Shown here piece by piece: positions 8,862 through 16,093 of a DNA stretch of 45,712 nucleotides. Origin of the DNA: Candidatus Accumulibacter sp. UBA704 (lineage in GTDB: Bacteria; Pseudomonadota; Gammaproteobacteria; Burkholderiales; Rhodocyclaceae). Below the pieces are notes generated by a model. That model was not told the DNA's origin. It searched no databases and saw only the letters and a list, made by a program, of their open reading frames with translations. Location: the NCBI GenBank assembly GCA_002304785.1, contig DBMG01000051.1, positions 1-45,712 of the forward strand, in the 5' to 3' direction. The position numbers and the translations under genes are program-made. Each line of letters opens with the position of its first letter. Within the stretch, counting starts at the first letter, position 1.

Positions 8862-9488
8862 ATGAACACTTCGAATTCCGCACGAGACTTCGACGCGCGC
8901 GCCAGAACTTGGGACAACGACCCGATGAAGACGGCACGCGCACTGGCTGTAGCCAACGCCATCCGCAGCCGCATCCCGAATTTAACGGGCAGTAGCGGCT
9001 TCGAATACGGCTGCGGTACCGGTTTGCTCAGTTTCGCTTTGCAGCCTCACTTACAGCAGGTCACGCTAGCCGATAGCTCGACCGGCATGCTCGAAGTACT
9101 GCGCGAAAAAATCGCCGCATCCGGCATCGCCAACATGAGGCCCATCCAGCTTGACCTGACGACCGACCCGTTGCCCGAACAGCGTTTCGACCTCATCTAT
9201 TCGTTGATGACCTTCCACCACATCCCGGATACCGACACCATCCTGCGCAACCTGCATGCCCTGCTTCGCCGCCCGGGATACCTTTGCATCGCCGACCTCG
9301 ACAGCGAGGACGGCTCGTTCCACGGCGACGAGTTCTCCGGACACAAAGGGTTTGATCGCCACGATCTGGCACGACGGGCCGAACAAGCGGGTTTCAGGAA
9401 TATCGGCTTTTCGACCGTCTTCGAGGTCCGCAAGGGCAAGCCGGAGCGAGGCTACCCCGTATTCCTGATGACTGCGGAAAAAACCTGA
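8862..9488 (+). CDS. Class I SAM-dependent methyltransferase
   Basis: The protein has 208 residues. The glycine-rich SAM-binding motif I is 'GFEYGCGTGLLSF' at about residues 46-58. An acidic residue (ADSSTGML) follows at the end of the second strand, then motif II-like 'RFDLIYSLMTFHHI' with the HH pair common in small-molecule methyltransferases. The ATG at 8862 follows AGGACAAC; an upstream in-frame TTG at 8832 would add ten residues with no family support. The substrate is unknown. The gene lies 39 bases after the DUF1810 gene on the same strand and could be cotranscribed. It converges on the HDOD gene. Confidence 0.85.
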   Translation: MNTSNSARDFDARARTWDNDPMKTARALAVANAIRSRIPNLTGSSGFEYGCGTGLLSFALQPHLQQVTLADSSTGMLEVLREKIAASGIANMRPIQLDLTTDPLPEQRFDLIYSLMTFHHIPDTDTILRNLHALLRRPGYLCIADLDSEDGSFHGDEFSGHKGFDRHDLARRAEQAGFRNIGFSTVFEVRKGKPERGYPVFLMTAEKT

Positions 9489-9569
9489 GAGCCAAAACTC
9501 TGCGCACTATTTCCCCCCTTCAACAAAAGAAGGCGAAGCAAACATGCTCCCGAACGCCCCCGATCGATG

Positions 9570-10469
9570 CTATTTGCGATAAGCCTGCGCTTCTTGCATC
9601 TCCTCGAGAATGTCGGTCTTGCTTTCCAACAGTTCATCCTCGTCGAAGCCGAGATAATCGAGCGCCTGTCTGCCGTGCCGCAGCCACGCCGAATCCTGAG
9701 GCGCTCCGAGAAAATCATTGACCAGATCGTCGGCAATCAGCGAAATGGCCGTCAGCGCGACGACGTCGCCCTGGCCTGCCATAGTCTCTCCGTAGAGAGT
9801 CTCGAAGCGGTGATGATCGCGGATCGCGTCGCAAACCATATCGGGCAGTTGCCAAGTACGAGCAAGAATGGCCCCGACGAGCGTGTGGGAGACTTGATGG
9901 CGCTCATTTTCCAGCTCGACCAAGGGCCGGTCGGTGGCGCTGGCCAATCGCAGGGTTTCCGTGTAGTCGGCAAAGCGCTGGGCCAGGACGGGGATGCCGC
10001 AATCGTTGAACAAGCCGAAAGTGAAGGCGCCTTCCGTCGAAATGAAGCGCAGTTGCCGCGCCAGGCGCGCACAGGCAATCGCATGGTAGTTGGTGCGATC
10101 CCAGAATTGATCCCAGAACGGATCGGATGCATGCCCCGGACCGCCGAGCGCATTGCGCAGGGCGAGCAGTGAAACAATATTGGTGACCGAACGGATCCCG
10201 AGGACCTGCAGAGCCGACTTCACCGCCTGAACCTTGTGGTTCAATCCGTAGAATGGCGAATTGGCAGTTTTGATAACCGCGGACGCCAGACCCATGTCAC
10301 CGCAGATCAGCTTGTCAAGCTTCAGCAGATCGGGATCGTCGCTGCGCGCTTCCTGCACCATGGCCGTGACGATCCGCGGGCACGGCGGAATGACGATATT
10401 GGCCAGAACTCGCGAAATTTCCTCGCTGCTGGGTTCAGCGCCATTTGGCGTGGCATCGGTTTGTACCAT
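9570..10469 (-). CDS. HDOD domain protein (signal transduction)
   Basis: The protein has 299 residues. The HDOD domain, an HD-related fold that often lacks catalytic metal ligands, fills about residues 15-215. Its typical elements are 'VIPPCPRIVTAMVQEAR', 'ICGDMGLASAVIKTANSPFYG', 'VQAVKSALQVLGIRSVTNIV' and 'HTLVGAILARTWQLPD'. The C-terminal 80 residues are helical without a recognised output domain. HDOD proteins take part in regulation of motility, virulence or second-messenger response; no partner is encoded next to it. The ATG at 10469 has GAGG eight bases upstream; an in-frame GTG three codons earlier overlaps that site and is less likely. Confidence 0.87.
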   Translation of the reverse strand: MVQTDATPNGAEPSSEEISRVLANIVIPPCPRIVTAMVQEARSDDPDLLKLDKLICGDMGLASAVIKTANSPFYGLNHKVQAVKSALQVLGIRSVTNIVSLLALRNALGGPGHASDPFWDQFWDRTNYHAIACARLARQLRFISTEGAFTFGLFNDCGIPVLAQRFADYTETLRLASATDRPLVELENERHQVSHTLVGAILARTWQLPDMVCDAIRDHHRFETLYGETMAGQGDVVALTAISLIADDLVNDFLGAPQDSAWLRHGRQALDYLGFDEDELLESKTDILEEMQEAQAYRK

Positions 10470-10697
10470 GGGATGCACCTCACTCTTTGGTCACCAGTCG
10501 TTTAATCGTAACTGAGCCGCATGAAGGGAGCAACCGACCACATCGGCGCCGATCCGTGCAGGCACCCACACGGCGGCGTTTGAGAAGAACCGCGCCAACG
10601 TTCAGCGCCTTAAAGGCGATGAGCGAGCATCATCGGCCGGGAGCACCCCGGCACGCCACCCGTTACGGAAACGTAAGGCAGCCCCTCGTGCGAAGCG
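10470..10697. other. Intergenic region between HDOD gene and transketolase operon
   Basis: No coding frame with support is seen here. The region contains the minus-strand promoter for the HDOD gene, not precisely identifiable, and a small hairpin with a GAAA loop (TTACG-GAAA-CGTAA) near 10663-10676. Riboswitch consensus motifs that I know, including c-di-GMP, TPP and cobalamin, were looked for by eye and not found. Confidence 0.5.
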
Positions 10698-10728
10698 TTG
10701 ACTCTTTTTCTATTATCGATACTATTAT
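10698..10728 (+). promoter_or_regulatory. Promoter of the transketolase/ABC operon
   Basis: TTGACT at 10698-10703 is a good -35 hexamer. Two -10 candidates follow: TACTAT at 10720-10725 (16-base spacer) and TATTAT at 10723-10728 (19-base spacer). Both lie inside the tandem 12-mer repeats, so a protein bound there would block the promoter. Confidence 0.55.
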
Positions 10729-10737
10729 CGATAATAG
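10710..10737. promoter_or_regulatory. Tandem 12-mer and 16-bp palindrome, candidate operator
   Basis: CTATTATCGATA occurs twice head to tail (10710-10721 and 10722-10733). The second copy runs into ATAG to complete a perfect palindrome, CTATTATCGATAATAG (10722-10737). The two ATCGAT cores are 12 bases apart, roughly one helical turn, so two dimers could bind the same face. The site overlaps the predicted -10 region of the operon that encodes a GntR/FCD regulator, which is the obvious candidate to bind it. The binding is inference. Confidence 0.6.
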
Positions 10738-10743
10738 TGGTCT

Positions 10744-10763
10744 AACGAAGCAGCTTCGTTTTT
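10744..10763 (+). terminator. Short leader hairpin with T-run, possible attenuator
   Basis: AACGAAG (10744-10750) pairs with CTTCGTT (10754-10760) around a three-base loop, and the T-run extends to 10763. It lies in the predicted leader, 60 bases before the transketolase start. The stem is AT-rich and short, so it may be a weak terminator, a pause site or chance. Confidence 0.3.
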
Positions 10764-10823
10764 CTGTTGAGTTCATTGCGCATTCGTTGCGCATCTCACA
10801 TGCACGATTCGGAGGGGACTGAA

Positions 10824-11624
10824 ATGACAGAAGCAGAACTGCAAGCACTGTGCCGGATTATCCGCTCGGACATTATCAAGATGATCGGCCGGGTGAAATC
10901 TGGACATCCAGGCGGCTCGCTTTCCTGCACCGAAATCCTGGCTACGCTTTATTTCAAGGAAATGCTTGCCGACCCTGCGCTCCCACCCGAGATGCGCGAC
11001 AAATGCATTCTGTGCAAGGGCCACGCCGCCCCGGCGCTGTACACCGTGCTCGCACACCGCGGTTACTTCCCGCGCGAGGAACTCCTGACGCTGCGGCAAC
11101 TCGGCTCACGCCTGCAGGGGCATCCCGACATGAAGAAGACTCCCGGCGTCGACGCCTCCACCGGCTCGCTCGGCCAGGGCTGCTCAATCGCCATTGGGCT
11201 GGCGCTGGGCGCCCGTCTGAAAGGCACGTCGCAGAAGATATTCGCCGTGGTTGGTGACGGCGAGATGCAGGAAGGGCAGTTCTGGGAAGCGATGATGTCG
11301 GCGGCGCACTTCGGGCTGACCAACCTCACCGTGATTCTCGACCACAACGGTCTGCAGATCGACGGTGCCAACGACGACGTGATGTGCCTCGGCAACATCA
11401 AGGCCAAGCTGCAGGCATTCGGCTTCGAAGTCATCGAGGCCGACGGGCACGATATCGGCCAGCTGCTCGCCGCCTACCGCAAGACGACGGAAAAACCGAA
11501 GTTCATCCTGGCGCATACGGTCAAGGGCAAGGGCGTGTCGTTCATGGAAAACCAGGCCGGCTGGCACGGCAAGGCACCCAGCGCGGAAGAGACGGAGCAG
11601 GCCCTGGCGGAGCTGGAGGCTTAA
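10824..11624 (+). CDS. Transketolase, N-terminal subunit (TPP-binding)
   Basis: This is the thiamine diphosphate-binding half of a two-subunit transketolase, 266 residues. 'KSGHPGGSLSCTEILATLYF' at about 26-45 and the cofactor motif 'GDGEMQEGQFWEAMMSA' ending in 'DHNGLQIDG' are diagnostic. The ATG at 10824 is preceded by GGAGGGG at 10811-10817; the frame is open 19 codons upstream but has no site there. It is the first gene of a plus-strand operon. Split transketolases often belong to special sugar pathways, such as those for apulose phosphate or sulfofructose, in addition to the full-length housekeeping enzyme. The natural substrate is unknown here. Confidence 0.93.
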   Translation: MTEAELQALCRIIRSDIIKMIGRVKSGHPGGSLSCTEILATLYFKEMLADPALPPEMRDKCILCKGHAAPALYTVLAHRGYFPREELLTLRQLGSRLQGHPDMKKTPGVDASTGSLGQGCSIAIGLALGARLKGTSQKIFAVVGDGEMQEGQFWEAMMSAAHFGLTNLTVILDHNGLQIDGANDDVMCLGNIKAKLQAFGFEVIEADGHDIGQLLAAYRKTTEKPKFILAHTVKGKGVSFMENQAGWHGKAPSAEETEQALAELEA

Positions 11625-11625
11625 A

Positions 11626-12582
11626 ATGGGCACACTTAACATCAGGGGAACGAAAGCGATCCGCGTGGCCTACGGCGAGGCACTGGCAGAACTCGGCGCG
11701 GAACGACCCGACGTGGTGGTTCTCGACGCCGATCTGGCGCACGCCACGACGACCTGCGTCTTTGGCGAAAAGTATCCAGGCCGCTTCTTCAATCTCGGCA
11801 TTGCCGAACAGAACATGATGGGCGTCGCCGCCGGACTGGCCATCAGCGGACTCACGCCGGTGGCCAGCACGTTCTCCATCTTCGGCGCCGGACGTGCCTT
11901 CGAACAGGTGCGCAACAGCATCTGCTACGCGAACCTCAATGTCACCCTGGCGCTCAGCCACAATGGCCTGACCGTCGGCGAAGACGGCGGCAGCCACCAG
12001 AGCATCGAGGACATCTCGCTGATGCGCAGTATCCCAGGCATGACCGTTCTCGTTCCCTGCGACGCTATCGAGATGCGCAAGGCGCTGCGTGCCGCCATCG
12101 ATCATCCCGGCCCAGTGTACATCCGCGTCACCCGCCCGCCGGCTCCGTACTTCACCGAGGACGATGCACCGTTCACCGTCGGCAAGGCCAATACCCTGCG
12201 CCCTGGTGCCGATATCGCCATCATCGCCACCGGACTGATGGTCTACCAGGCGCTTCTCGCCGCAGAACAGCTCGCACAGGAAGACATCGAAGCCGCCGTA
12301 CTGAACATGCACACGATCAAGCCGATCGACCGCGATGCGATCATCGAAGCGGCCGGCAAGACCGGCCGGCTGATCACGGTCGAGGATCATTCGGTGATCG
12401 GCGGACTTGGTTCGGCCGTCGCGGAAGTGCTCGCCGAAGGCAGCCCGGCGCGGCTCGTACGCATGGGCCTGCAGGACTGTTTCGGCCAGTCGGGAACGCC
12501 CGACGCGCTGCTCGAGCACTACGGCCTTACCGCGCGGCACATCGCCGAAAACGCCAGAAAACTCGTGGGAGACAAACAATGA
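11626..12582 (+). CDS. Transketolase, C-terminal subunit (Pyr domain)
   Basis: This is the partner of the preceding subunit, 318 residues. It contains the pyrimidine-binding domain with the catalytic glutamate in 'NLGIAEQNMMGVAAGLA' (about 60-76), the motif 'SHNGLTVGEDGGSHQSIEDI' and a C-terminal transketolase domain from about residue 190. Two-carbon ketol units are moved from a ketose to an aldose. It starts one base after the stop of the N-terminal subunit with GGAGG six bases upstream, so equal synthesis is likely. Similarity to 1-deoxyxylulose-5-phosphate synthase exists, but the split architecture and absence of the linker favour transketolase. Confidence 0.93.
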   Translation: MGTLNIRGTKAIRVAYGEALAELGAERPDVVVLDADLAHATTTCVFGEKYPGRFFNLGIAEQNMMGVAAGLAISGLTPVASTFSIFGAGRAFEQVRNSICYANLNVTLALSHNGLTVGEDGGSHQSIEDISLMRSIPGMTVLVPCDAIEMRKALRAAIDHPGPVYIRVTRPPAPYFTEDDAPFTVGKANTLRPGADIAIIATGLMVYQALLAAEQLAQEDIEAAVLNMHTIKPIDRDAIIEAAGKTGRLITVEDHSVIGGLGSAVAEVLAEGSPARLVRMGLQDCFGQSGTPDALLEHYGLTARHIAENARKLVGDKQ

Positions 12583-12986
12583 GCGCAAACAAGCTGAGCA
12601 TCGCAAGCTTCGAAGGCGAGGGTCTGAAACGCGTCGTCGAGAGCGGCGACTGGTTCGTCGGTATCAAGAACTGGAAACCGACCAACGACGCCGCGCATTT
12701 CGACAGCATGGAGCGCCACATGCTGACCGATGAAGTCTTCGTCCTGCTCGAGGGCGGCTGCACCTTGCTCGTCGATCATTCGTCCGACAACAGTTGCTCG
12801 GACATCCGTTGCATCCCGATGGAGAAAAACAGGGTATATTGCATTCATCATTCGGTTTGGCATAACACCATCACCACGAAGGATGCCAAACTGATCCTCA
12901 TGGAGAACAAAAACACGTCCATGGATAACAGCGAGGTTCAGACGCTGTCGTCGGGCGAAATCGCCGCACTTCAGCGACAGTTCTGA
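12579..12986 (+). CDS. Small cupin-like protein
   Basis: This is a 135-residue single-domain protein. A cupin motif 1 is visible in 'HMLTDEVFVLLEGGCTLLV' (about 46-64) and a motif 2 in 'NRVYCIHHSVWHNTI' (about 85-99), which provide His/Glu residues for a metal. Its start overlaps the transketolase subunit stop by four bases (ATGA), a strong sign that it works with that enzyme. Similar small cupins act as sugar isomerases, epimerases or binding proteins in carbohydrate operons, so an isomerase role is possible but not shown. The serine/asparagine-rich part 'ENKNTSMDNSE' is unusual in style for this GC-rich genome. Confidence 0.75.
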   Translation: MSANKLSIASFEGEGLKRVVESGDWFVGIKNWKPTNDAAHFDSMERHMLTDEVFVLLEGGCTLLVDHSSDNSCSDIRCIPMEKNRVYCIHHSVWHNTITTKDAKLILMENKNTSMDNSEVQTLSSGEIAALQRQF

Positions 12987-13006
12987 GCCGGACCTCCCAG
13001 GACTGA

Positions 13007-14647
13007 ATGCACGGGAAGACGAGCAACGTCATGGCCACTCGCAAGGAAACGTCGAGCAAGGTCGACGATCTGTACCGGCGACTCAAAAAGCAGATCGTCA
13101 TGTCCGAACTGCTGCCGGGGCAACAACTGGTCGAACTGGAACTCGCCGGCACACTAGGTTGCAGCCAGAGCACCGTACGTGAAGCCCTGCTGCGTCTGCA
13201 GGAAGACGGCCTGATCGTGCGCCAGGGCTACCGTGGCACGACGGTCTCCCCTGTCACGCCCGTCGAATCCGAAATATTTCTCGAATTGCGCCGAATGCTG
13301 GAGGTACGTGCCGCGCGGCTATCGCTCGAGCGGCTGACGGAAGCCGACATCGATGCGCTCGAGCGCATCGTCGAGGCCATGGAAGAGGCCGCAGGGCAAG
13401 ACGACGGATACGCACTGTTCGAGAGGGATCTCGAGTTTCACATGAAGCTGTTCGAGATCGCCTGCCTGCCCGCACTAACCCCGGTGCTCACGCGTTGCTC
13501 AGTGGTAAACCACCGCAACAAGATCTCCCAGTCCGGAAAGCGTCGCGCCCTGCTGGAAACCGCACAACGCCACCGCAACATCATCGGCGCGCTGCAGGCC
13601 GGCAACGCCGAATTCGTCGAAGAAGCCGTCAGCCACCATGTCTCCAGCATTTTCGACACCAGGTCGGGGGACACACCCGACGAGCGCTCACCGGCCAGCA
13701 GGATGTCGGACGCGATGCGCAACGTCTTCGTGCAACTTGCACGCGAGGAGGCTAACTACCCCAACGTGACGACGCTATCGCCGGCAGAGGGGCGCAAGAT
13801 CTTCGAGCAGCGCCACGCCCGCTGGAATCGGATCGACGCGCAGCGCTTCGCCATCGAACGCTTCGAAATCCCGCAGAACCCGTTCTCGCGCCATCCGACC
13901 CGCCCGATTCCGGCAGTGCGCATCCAAACGGCCAATACCGAATCCAAAGGCAAGCTGCTGTACATCCACGGCGGAGGCTGGACTTTCGGCAGCACTGACT
14001 CATTCATGGGCATCATGTCACGCTTGGCCGAGCGCACCGGGTTTGCGGTTTTCGGCGTCGATTACGCACTCGCTCCCGAATTTCCCTTCCCCTGCGGCCT
14101 CAACGACTGCACCTGGGCCTGGCGCTGGCTGCGCGGGCAAGACACTTCCGGGCAACCCTGGTTCGTCGCTGGCGACTCGTCCGGCGCCAACCTGGCCCTG
14201 GCCATGATGCTCGACCTGCGCAGCCTCGACGAACTCCAGCCGCAGGGCGCCGCGCTGGTCTACGGCGTCTACTGCGGGGAGGAAGGAAAGGAATCGCACC
14301 GCCTCTTCGGCCAGGGGCAATTCGGCCTCACCACCGAACGCATGGCCTGGTTCCTCGACAACTATCGGCCGGCGGAACTTCCCGAGTTCGCCCGCCCGCG
14401 GCTATTCCCCGTCGAGGCCGACCTGCACGACCTGCCGCCACTTCTTCTCATCGCAGCGGAACTCGATCCGTTGCGCGACGACAGCATCAAGCTGGCGAGG
14501 AAACTGGCACTGACCAACACGCCGTTCGAATTCAGCCAGGTTGCGGGCGTCATACACAACTTCCTGCACTGGAGCGACGCACTCCCGGAAGCCGTCGCCA
14601 CCCTGGACAACATCGCCGCATTTATGCAGTTGCGCAGCAGTATGTAA
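13007..14647 (+). CDS. GntR/FCD regulator fused to HSL-type alpha/beta hydrolase
   Basis: One uninterrupted 546-residue frame joins two complete domains. Residues 18-82 are a GntR winged helix ('GTLGCSQSTVREALLRLQEDGLI'). Residues 85-216 are an FCD ligand domain with candidate metal ligands Asp141, His145, His189 and His211. Residues 233-546 are a hormone-sensitive-lipase type hydrolase with oxyanion motif HGGGW (321-325), nucleophile motif GDSSGAN (Ser391), Asp487 and His517, so the triad is intact. The ATG at 13007 follows AGGA by five bases; an in-frame ATG at 13031 is also possible. Met233 (13703) could allow internal initiation of the hydrolase alone, but has no well-spaced ribosome site. 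It lies between the cupin and the ABC importer and probably regulates this operon. The fusion is very unusual; the ligand and substrate are unknown. Confidence 0.85.
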   Translation: MHGKTSNVMATRKETSSKVDDLYRRLKKQIVMSELLPGQQLVELELAGTLGCSQSTVREALLRLQEDGLIVRQGYRGTTVSPVTPVESEIFLELRRMLEVRAARLSLERLTEADIDALERIVEAMEEAAGQDDGYALFERDLEFHMKLFEIACLPALTPVLTRCSVVNHRNKISQSGKRRALLETAQRHRNIIGALQAGNAEFVEEAVSHHVSSIFDTRSGDTPDERSPASRMSDAMRNVFVQLAREEANYPNVTTLSPAEGRKIFEQRHARWNRIDAQRFAIERFEIPQNPFSRHPTRPIPAVRIQTANTESKGKLLYIHGGGWTFGSTDSFMGIMSRLAERTGFAVFGVDYALAPEFPFPCGLNDCTWAWRWLRGQDTSGQPWFVAGDSSGANLALAMMLDLRSLDELQPQGAALVYGVYCGEEGKESHRLFGQGQFGLTTERMAWFLDNYRPAELPEFARPRLFPVEADLHDLPPLLLIAAELDPLRDDSIKLARKLALTNTPFEFSQVAGVIHNFLHWSDALPEAVATLDNIAAFMQLRSSM

Positions 14648-14726
14648 CCCACGTTTCAATCTCTCGTAACAAGGAACAGGAAATCAGCATGCGGTAATCA
14701 AAAACCAATCGTAATGGGGGTCCAAC

Positions 14727-15953
14727 ATGTCCAAGAAAGCCACACTCTGTATCGTCCTCGCAACCGCCCTTTCGGGTTTCGCCGCCAGTCATGCCTGGGC
14801 GCAATCCACCGTGAACTTCTGGTACCACTTCGACAATCCGGAAAGCACCAAGCTGATGGACGAACTGGTCGCCGGCTTTGAAGGCAAGAATCCGGGGATC
14901 AAGGTGAAGGCCGAGAACATTCCCTGGAACAACTATTACGACAAGCTTTTCACCTCGATCGTCGGCGGCAAGGCGCCCGACGTGGCGATGGTCAAGCTGG
15001 CCCAGCAGCCGCAACTTCTCGAGATGGGCGCGCTCGAACCGATCGATAAGATGGTCGCCGCGTGGCCCGGCAAGGATGAGCTTGGCAACAACCTGCTAGA
15101 GATCAACAAGGGACCGGACGGAAAACAGTACTACCTGCCGCTGCAGTACGTCGTCGTTTACCTCTATTACCGTGCCGACCTCTTCGCCAAGGCTGGACTG
15201 GAACCGCCCGCCACCTGCGAAGCGTTCCTCGACGCGGCCAAGAAGCTGACGCTGCCGGCCAGCGCCAACGACGGTATCGAGCTGTTCGGCTTCGGCCTGC
15301 GCGGCGGCAAGGGCGGCTACGACAACTGGGGGCCGTTCGTCCTGTCGCAGGCCGACTTTACGCCGGGCGGAATGGTCTCGCCCAAGGCCGTCGCCGCCAA
15401 TACCTGGTACGTCGATCTCTTTCGCAAGCACAAGGTGGCCCCGCCGTCGGCGCCGAACGACGGCTTCAACGAGATCATCAGCACCTTCAAGTCCGGGCGC
15501 ACGGCGATGATCTTCCACCACATCGGCTCGTCGAAGACGATGGTTGCCGCACTCGGCGACAAGGTCTCCGCCGTTCCGGCGCCGTCGTGCAACGGCGGGC
15601 GCTGGACATCGTTCGGCGACGAATCGACGGCGCTGTTCAAGGCATCGAAGAACAAGGACGCGGCCTGGAAGTGGATGGCCTTCCTCAGCGAGGGCGACAA
15701 CAACGTGAAATTCAACCAGGCCACCGGACAGATGACGGTGACACGGAGTGGTGCCGAAAAAGGCTCCTTCGAGCCGCGCTTCGTCAAGGCGACCGTCGAC
15801 TCGCTGCCGTTCGCCAAAACGCTGCCCGCCGTGCCGCAGACTGCCGACTTCGTGAATACGGTGTGGCCGGTCAACATGCAACGGGCGTTGACCGGCGAGA
15901 TCACGCCCGAACAGATGATGGTCACGATCGAGAAGCATTTCGCGACGAAGTAG
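14727..15953 (+). CDS. Sugar ABC transporter substrate-binding protein (family 1)
   Basis: This periplasmic binding protein of the MalE/UgpB class has 408 residues. The signal peptide is residues 1-25, with cleavage likely after AWA in 'ASHAWAQS'. The mature part starts 'TVNFWYHFDNPESTKLMDELVAGFE', a standard opening for family 1 solute-binding proteins. The motif 'GRTAMIFHHIGSS' is the usual inner hinge. It lies 79 bases after the regulator-hydrolase and is followed by an inverted repeat before the permease genes, a layout that often lets the binding protein be made in excess. The ligand is a carbohydrate or polyol by family, not further defined. Confidence 0.92.
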   Translation: MSKKATLCIVLATALSGFAASHAWAQSTVNFWYHFDNPESTKLMDELVAGFEGKNPGIKVKAENIPWNNYYDKLFTSIVGGKAPDVAMVKLAQQPQLLEMGALEPIDKMVAAWPGKDELGNNLLEINKGPDGKQYYLPLQYVVVYLYYRADLFAKAGLEPPATCEAFLDAAKKLTLPASANDGIELFGFGLRGGKGGYDNWGPFVLSQADFTPGGMVSPKAVAANTWYVDLFRKHKVAPPSAPNDGFNEIISTFKSGRTAMIFHHIGSSKTMVAALGDKVSAVPAPSCNGGRWTSFGDESTALFKASKNKDAAWKWMAFLSEGDNNVKFNQATGQMTVTRSGAEKGSFEPRFVKATVDSLPFAKTLPAVPQTADFVNTVWPVNMQRALTGEITPEQMMVTIEKHFATK

Positions 15954-15976
15954 AGAAGTTCGCGACTCGTTTTGCT

Positions 15977-16050
15977 CCGTCATCCCGGCGAAAGCCGGGA
16001 TCCAGGCAGCCCTCCGAAAACCTGGATTCCGGCTTTCGCCGGAATGACGG
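15977..16050. repeat. REP-like inverted repeat between binding protein and permease
   Basis: Two 30-base arms (15977-16006 and 16021-16050) are reverse complements with two mismatches, separated by 14 bases. Both mismatches would form G-U pairs in one RNA orientation. Each arm is itself a hairpin, the left one with stem CCCGGC and loop GAAA. The core CATCCCGGCGAAAGCCGGGA resembles the short palindromic repeats scattered through many proteobacterial genomes. It sits 23 bases after the binding-protein stop, where it could protect the upstream mRNA or reduce permease expression. Confidence 0.85.
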
Positions 16051-16093
16051 ATATTACAACGCTTGCGGCAGTTGAATCGACAGAAGGGAACCC

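Noticed and set aside
10511..10697. Possible riboswitch upstream of the transketolase operon or HDOD gene
   Set aside because: Several GC-rich hairpins exist, but no consensus core of a riboswitch class known to me was found on either strand.
13007..14647. Two separate genes joined by a missed stop
   Set aside because: The frame is continuous, the linker at 217-232 is short and hydrophilic, and the possible internal ATG at 13703 has its only AGG directly adjacent, too close for a normal ribosome site. Kept as a fusion, with the alternative stated.
15977..16050. Intrinsic terminator after the binding-protein gene
   Set aside because: There is no T-run after the hairpin on either strand; a REP-type repeat fits better.
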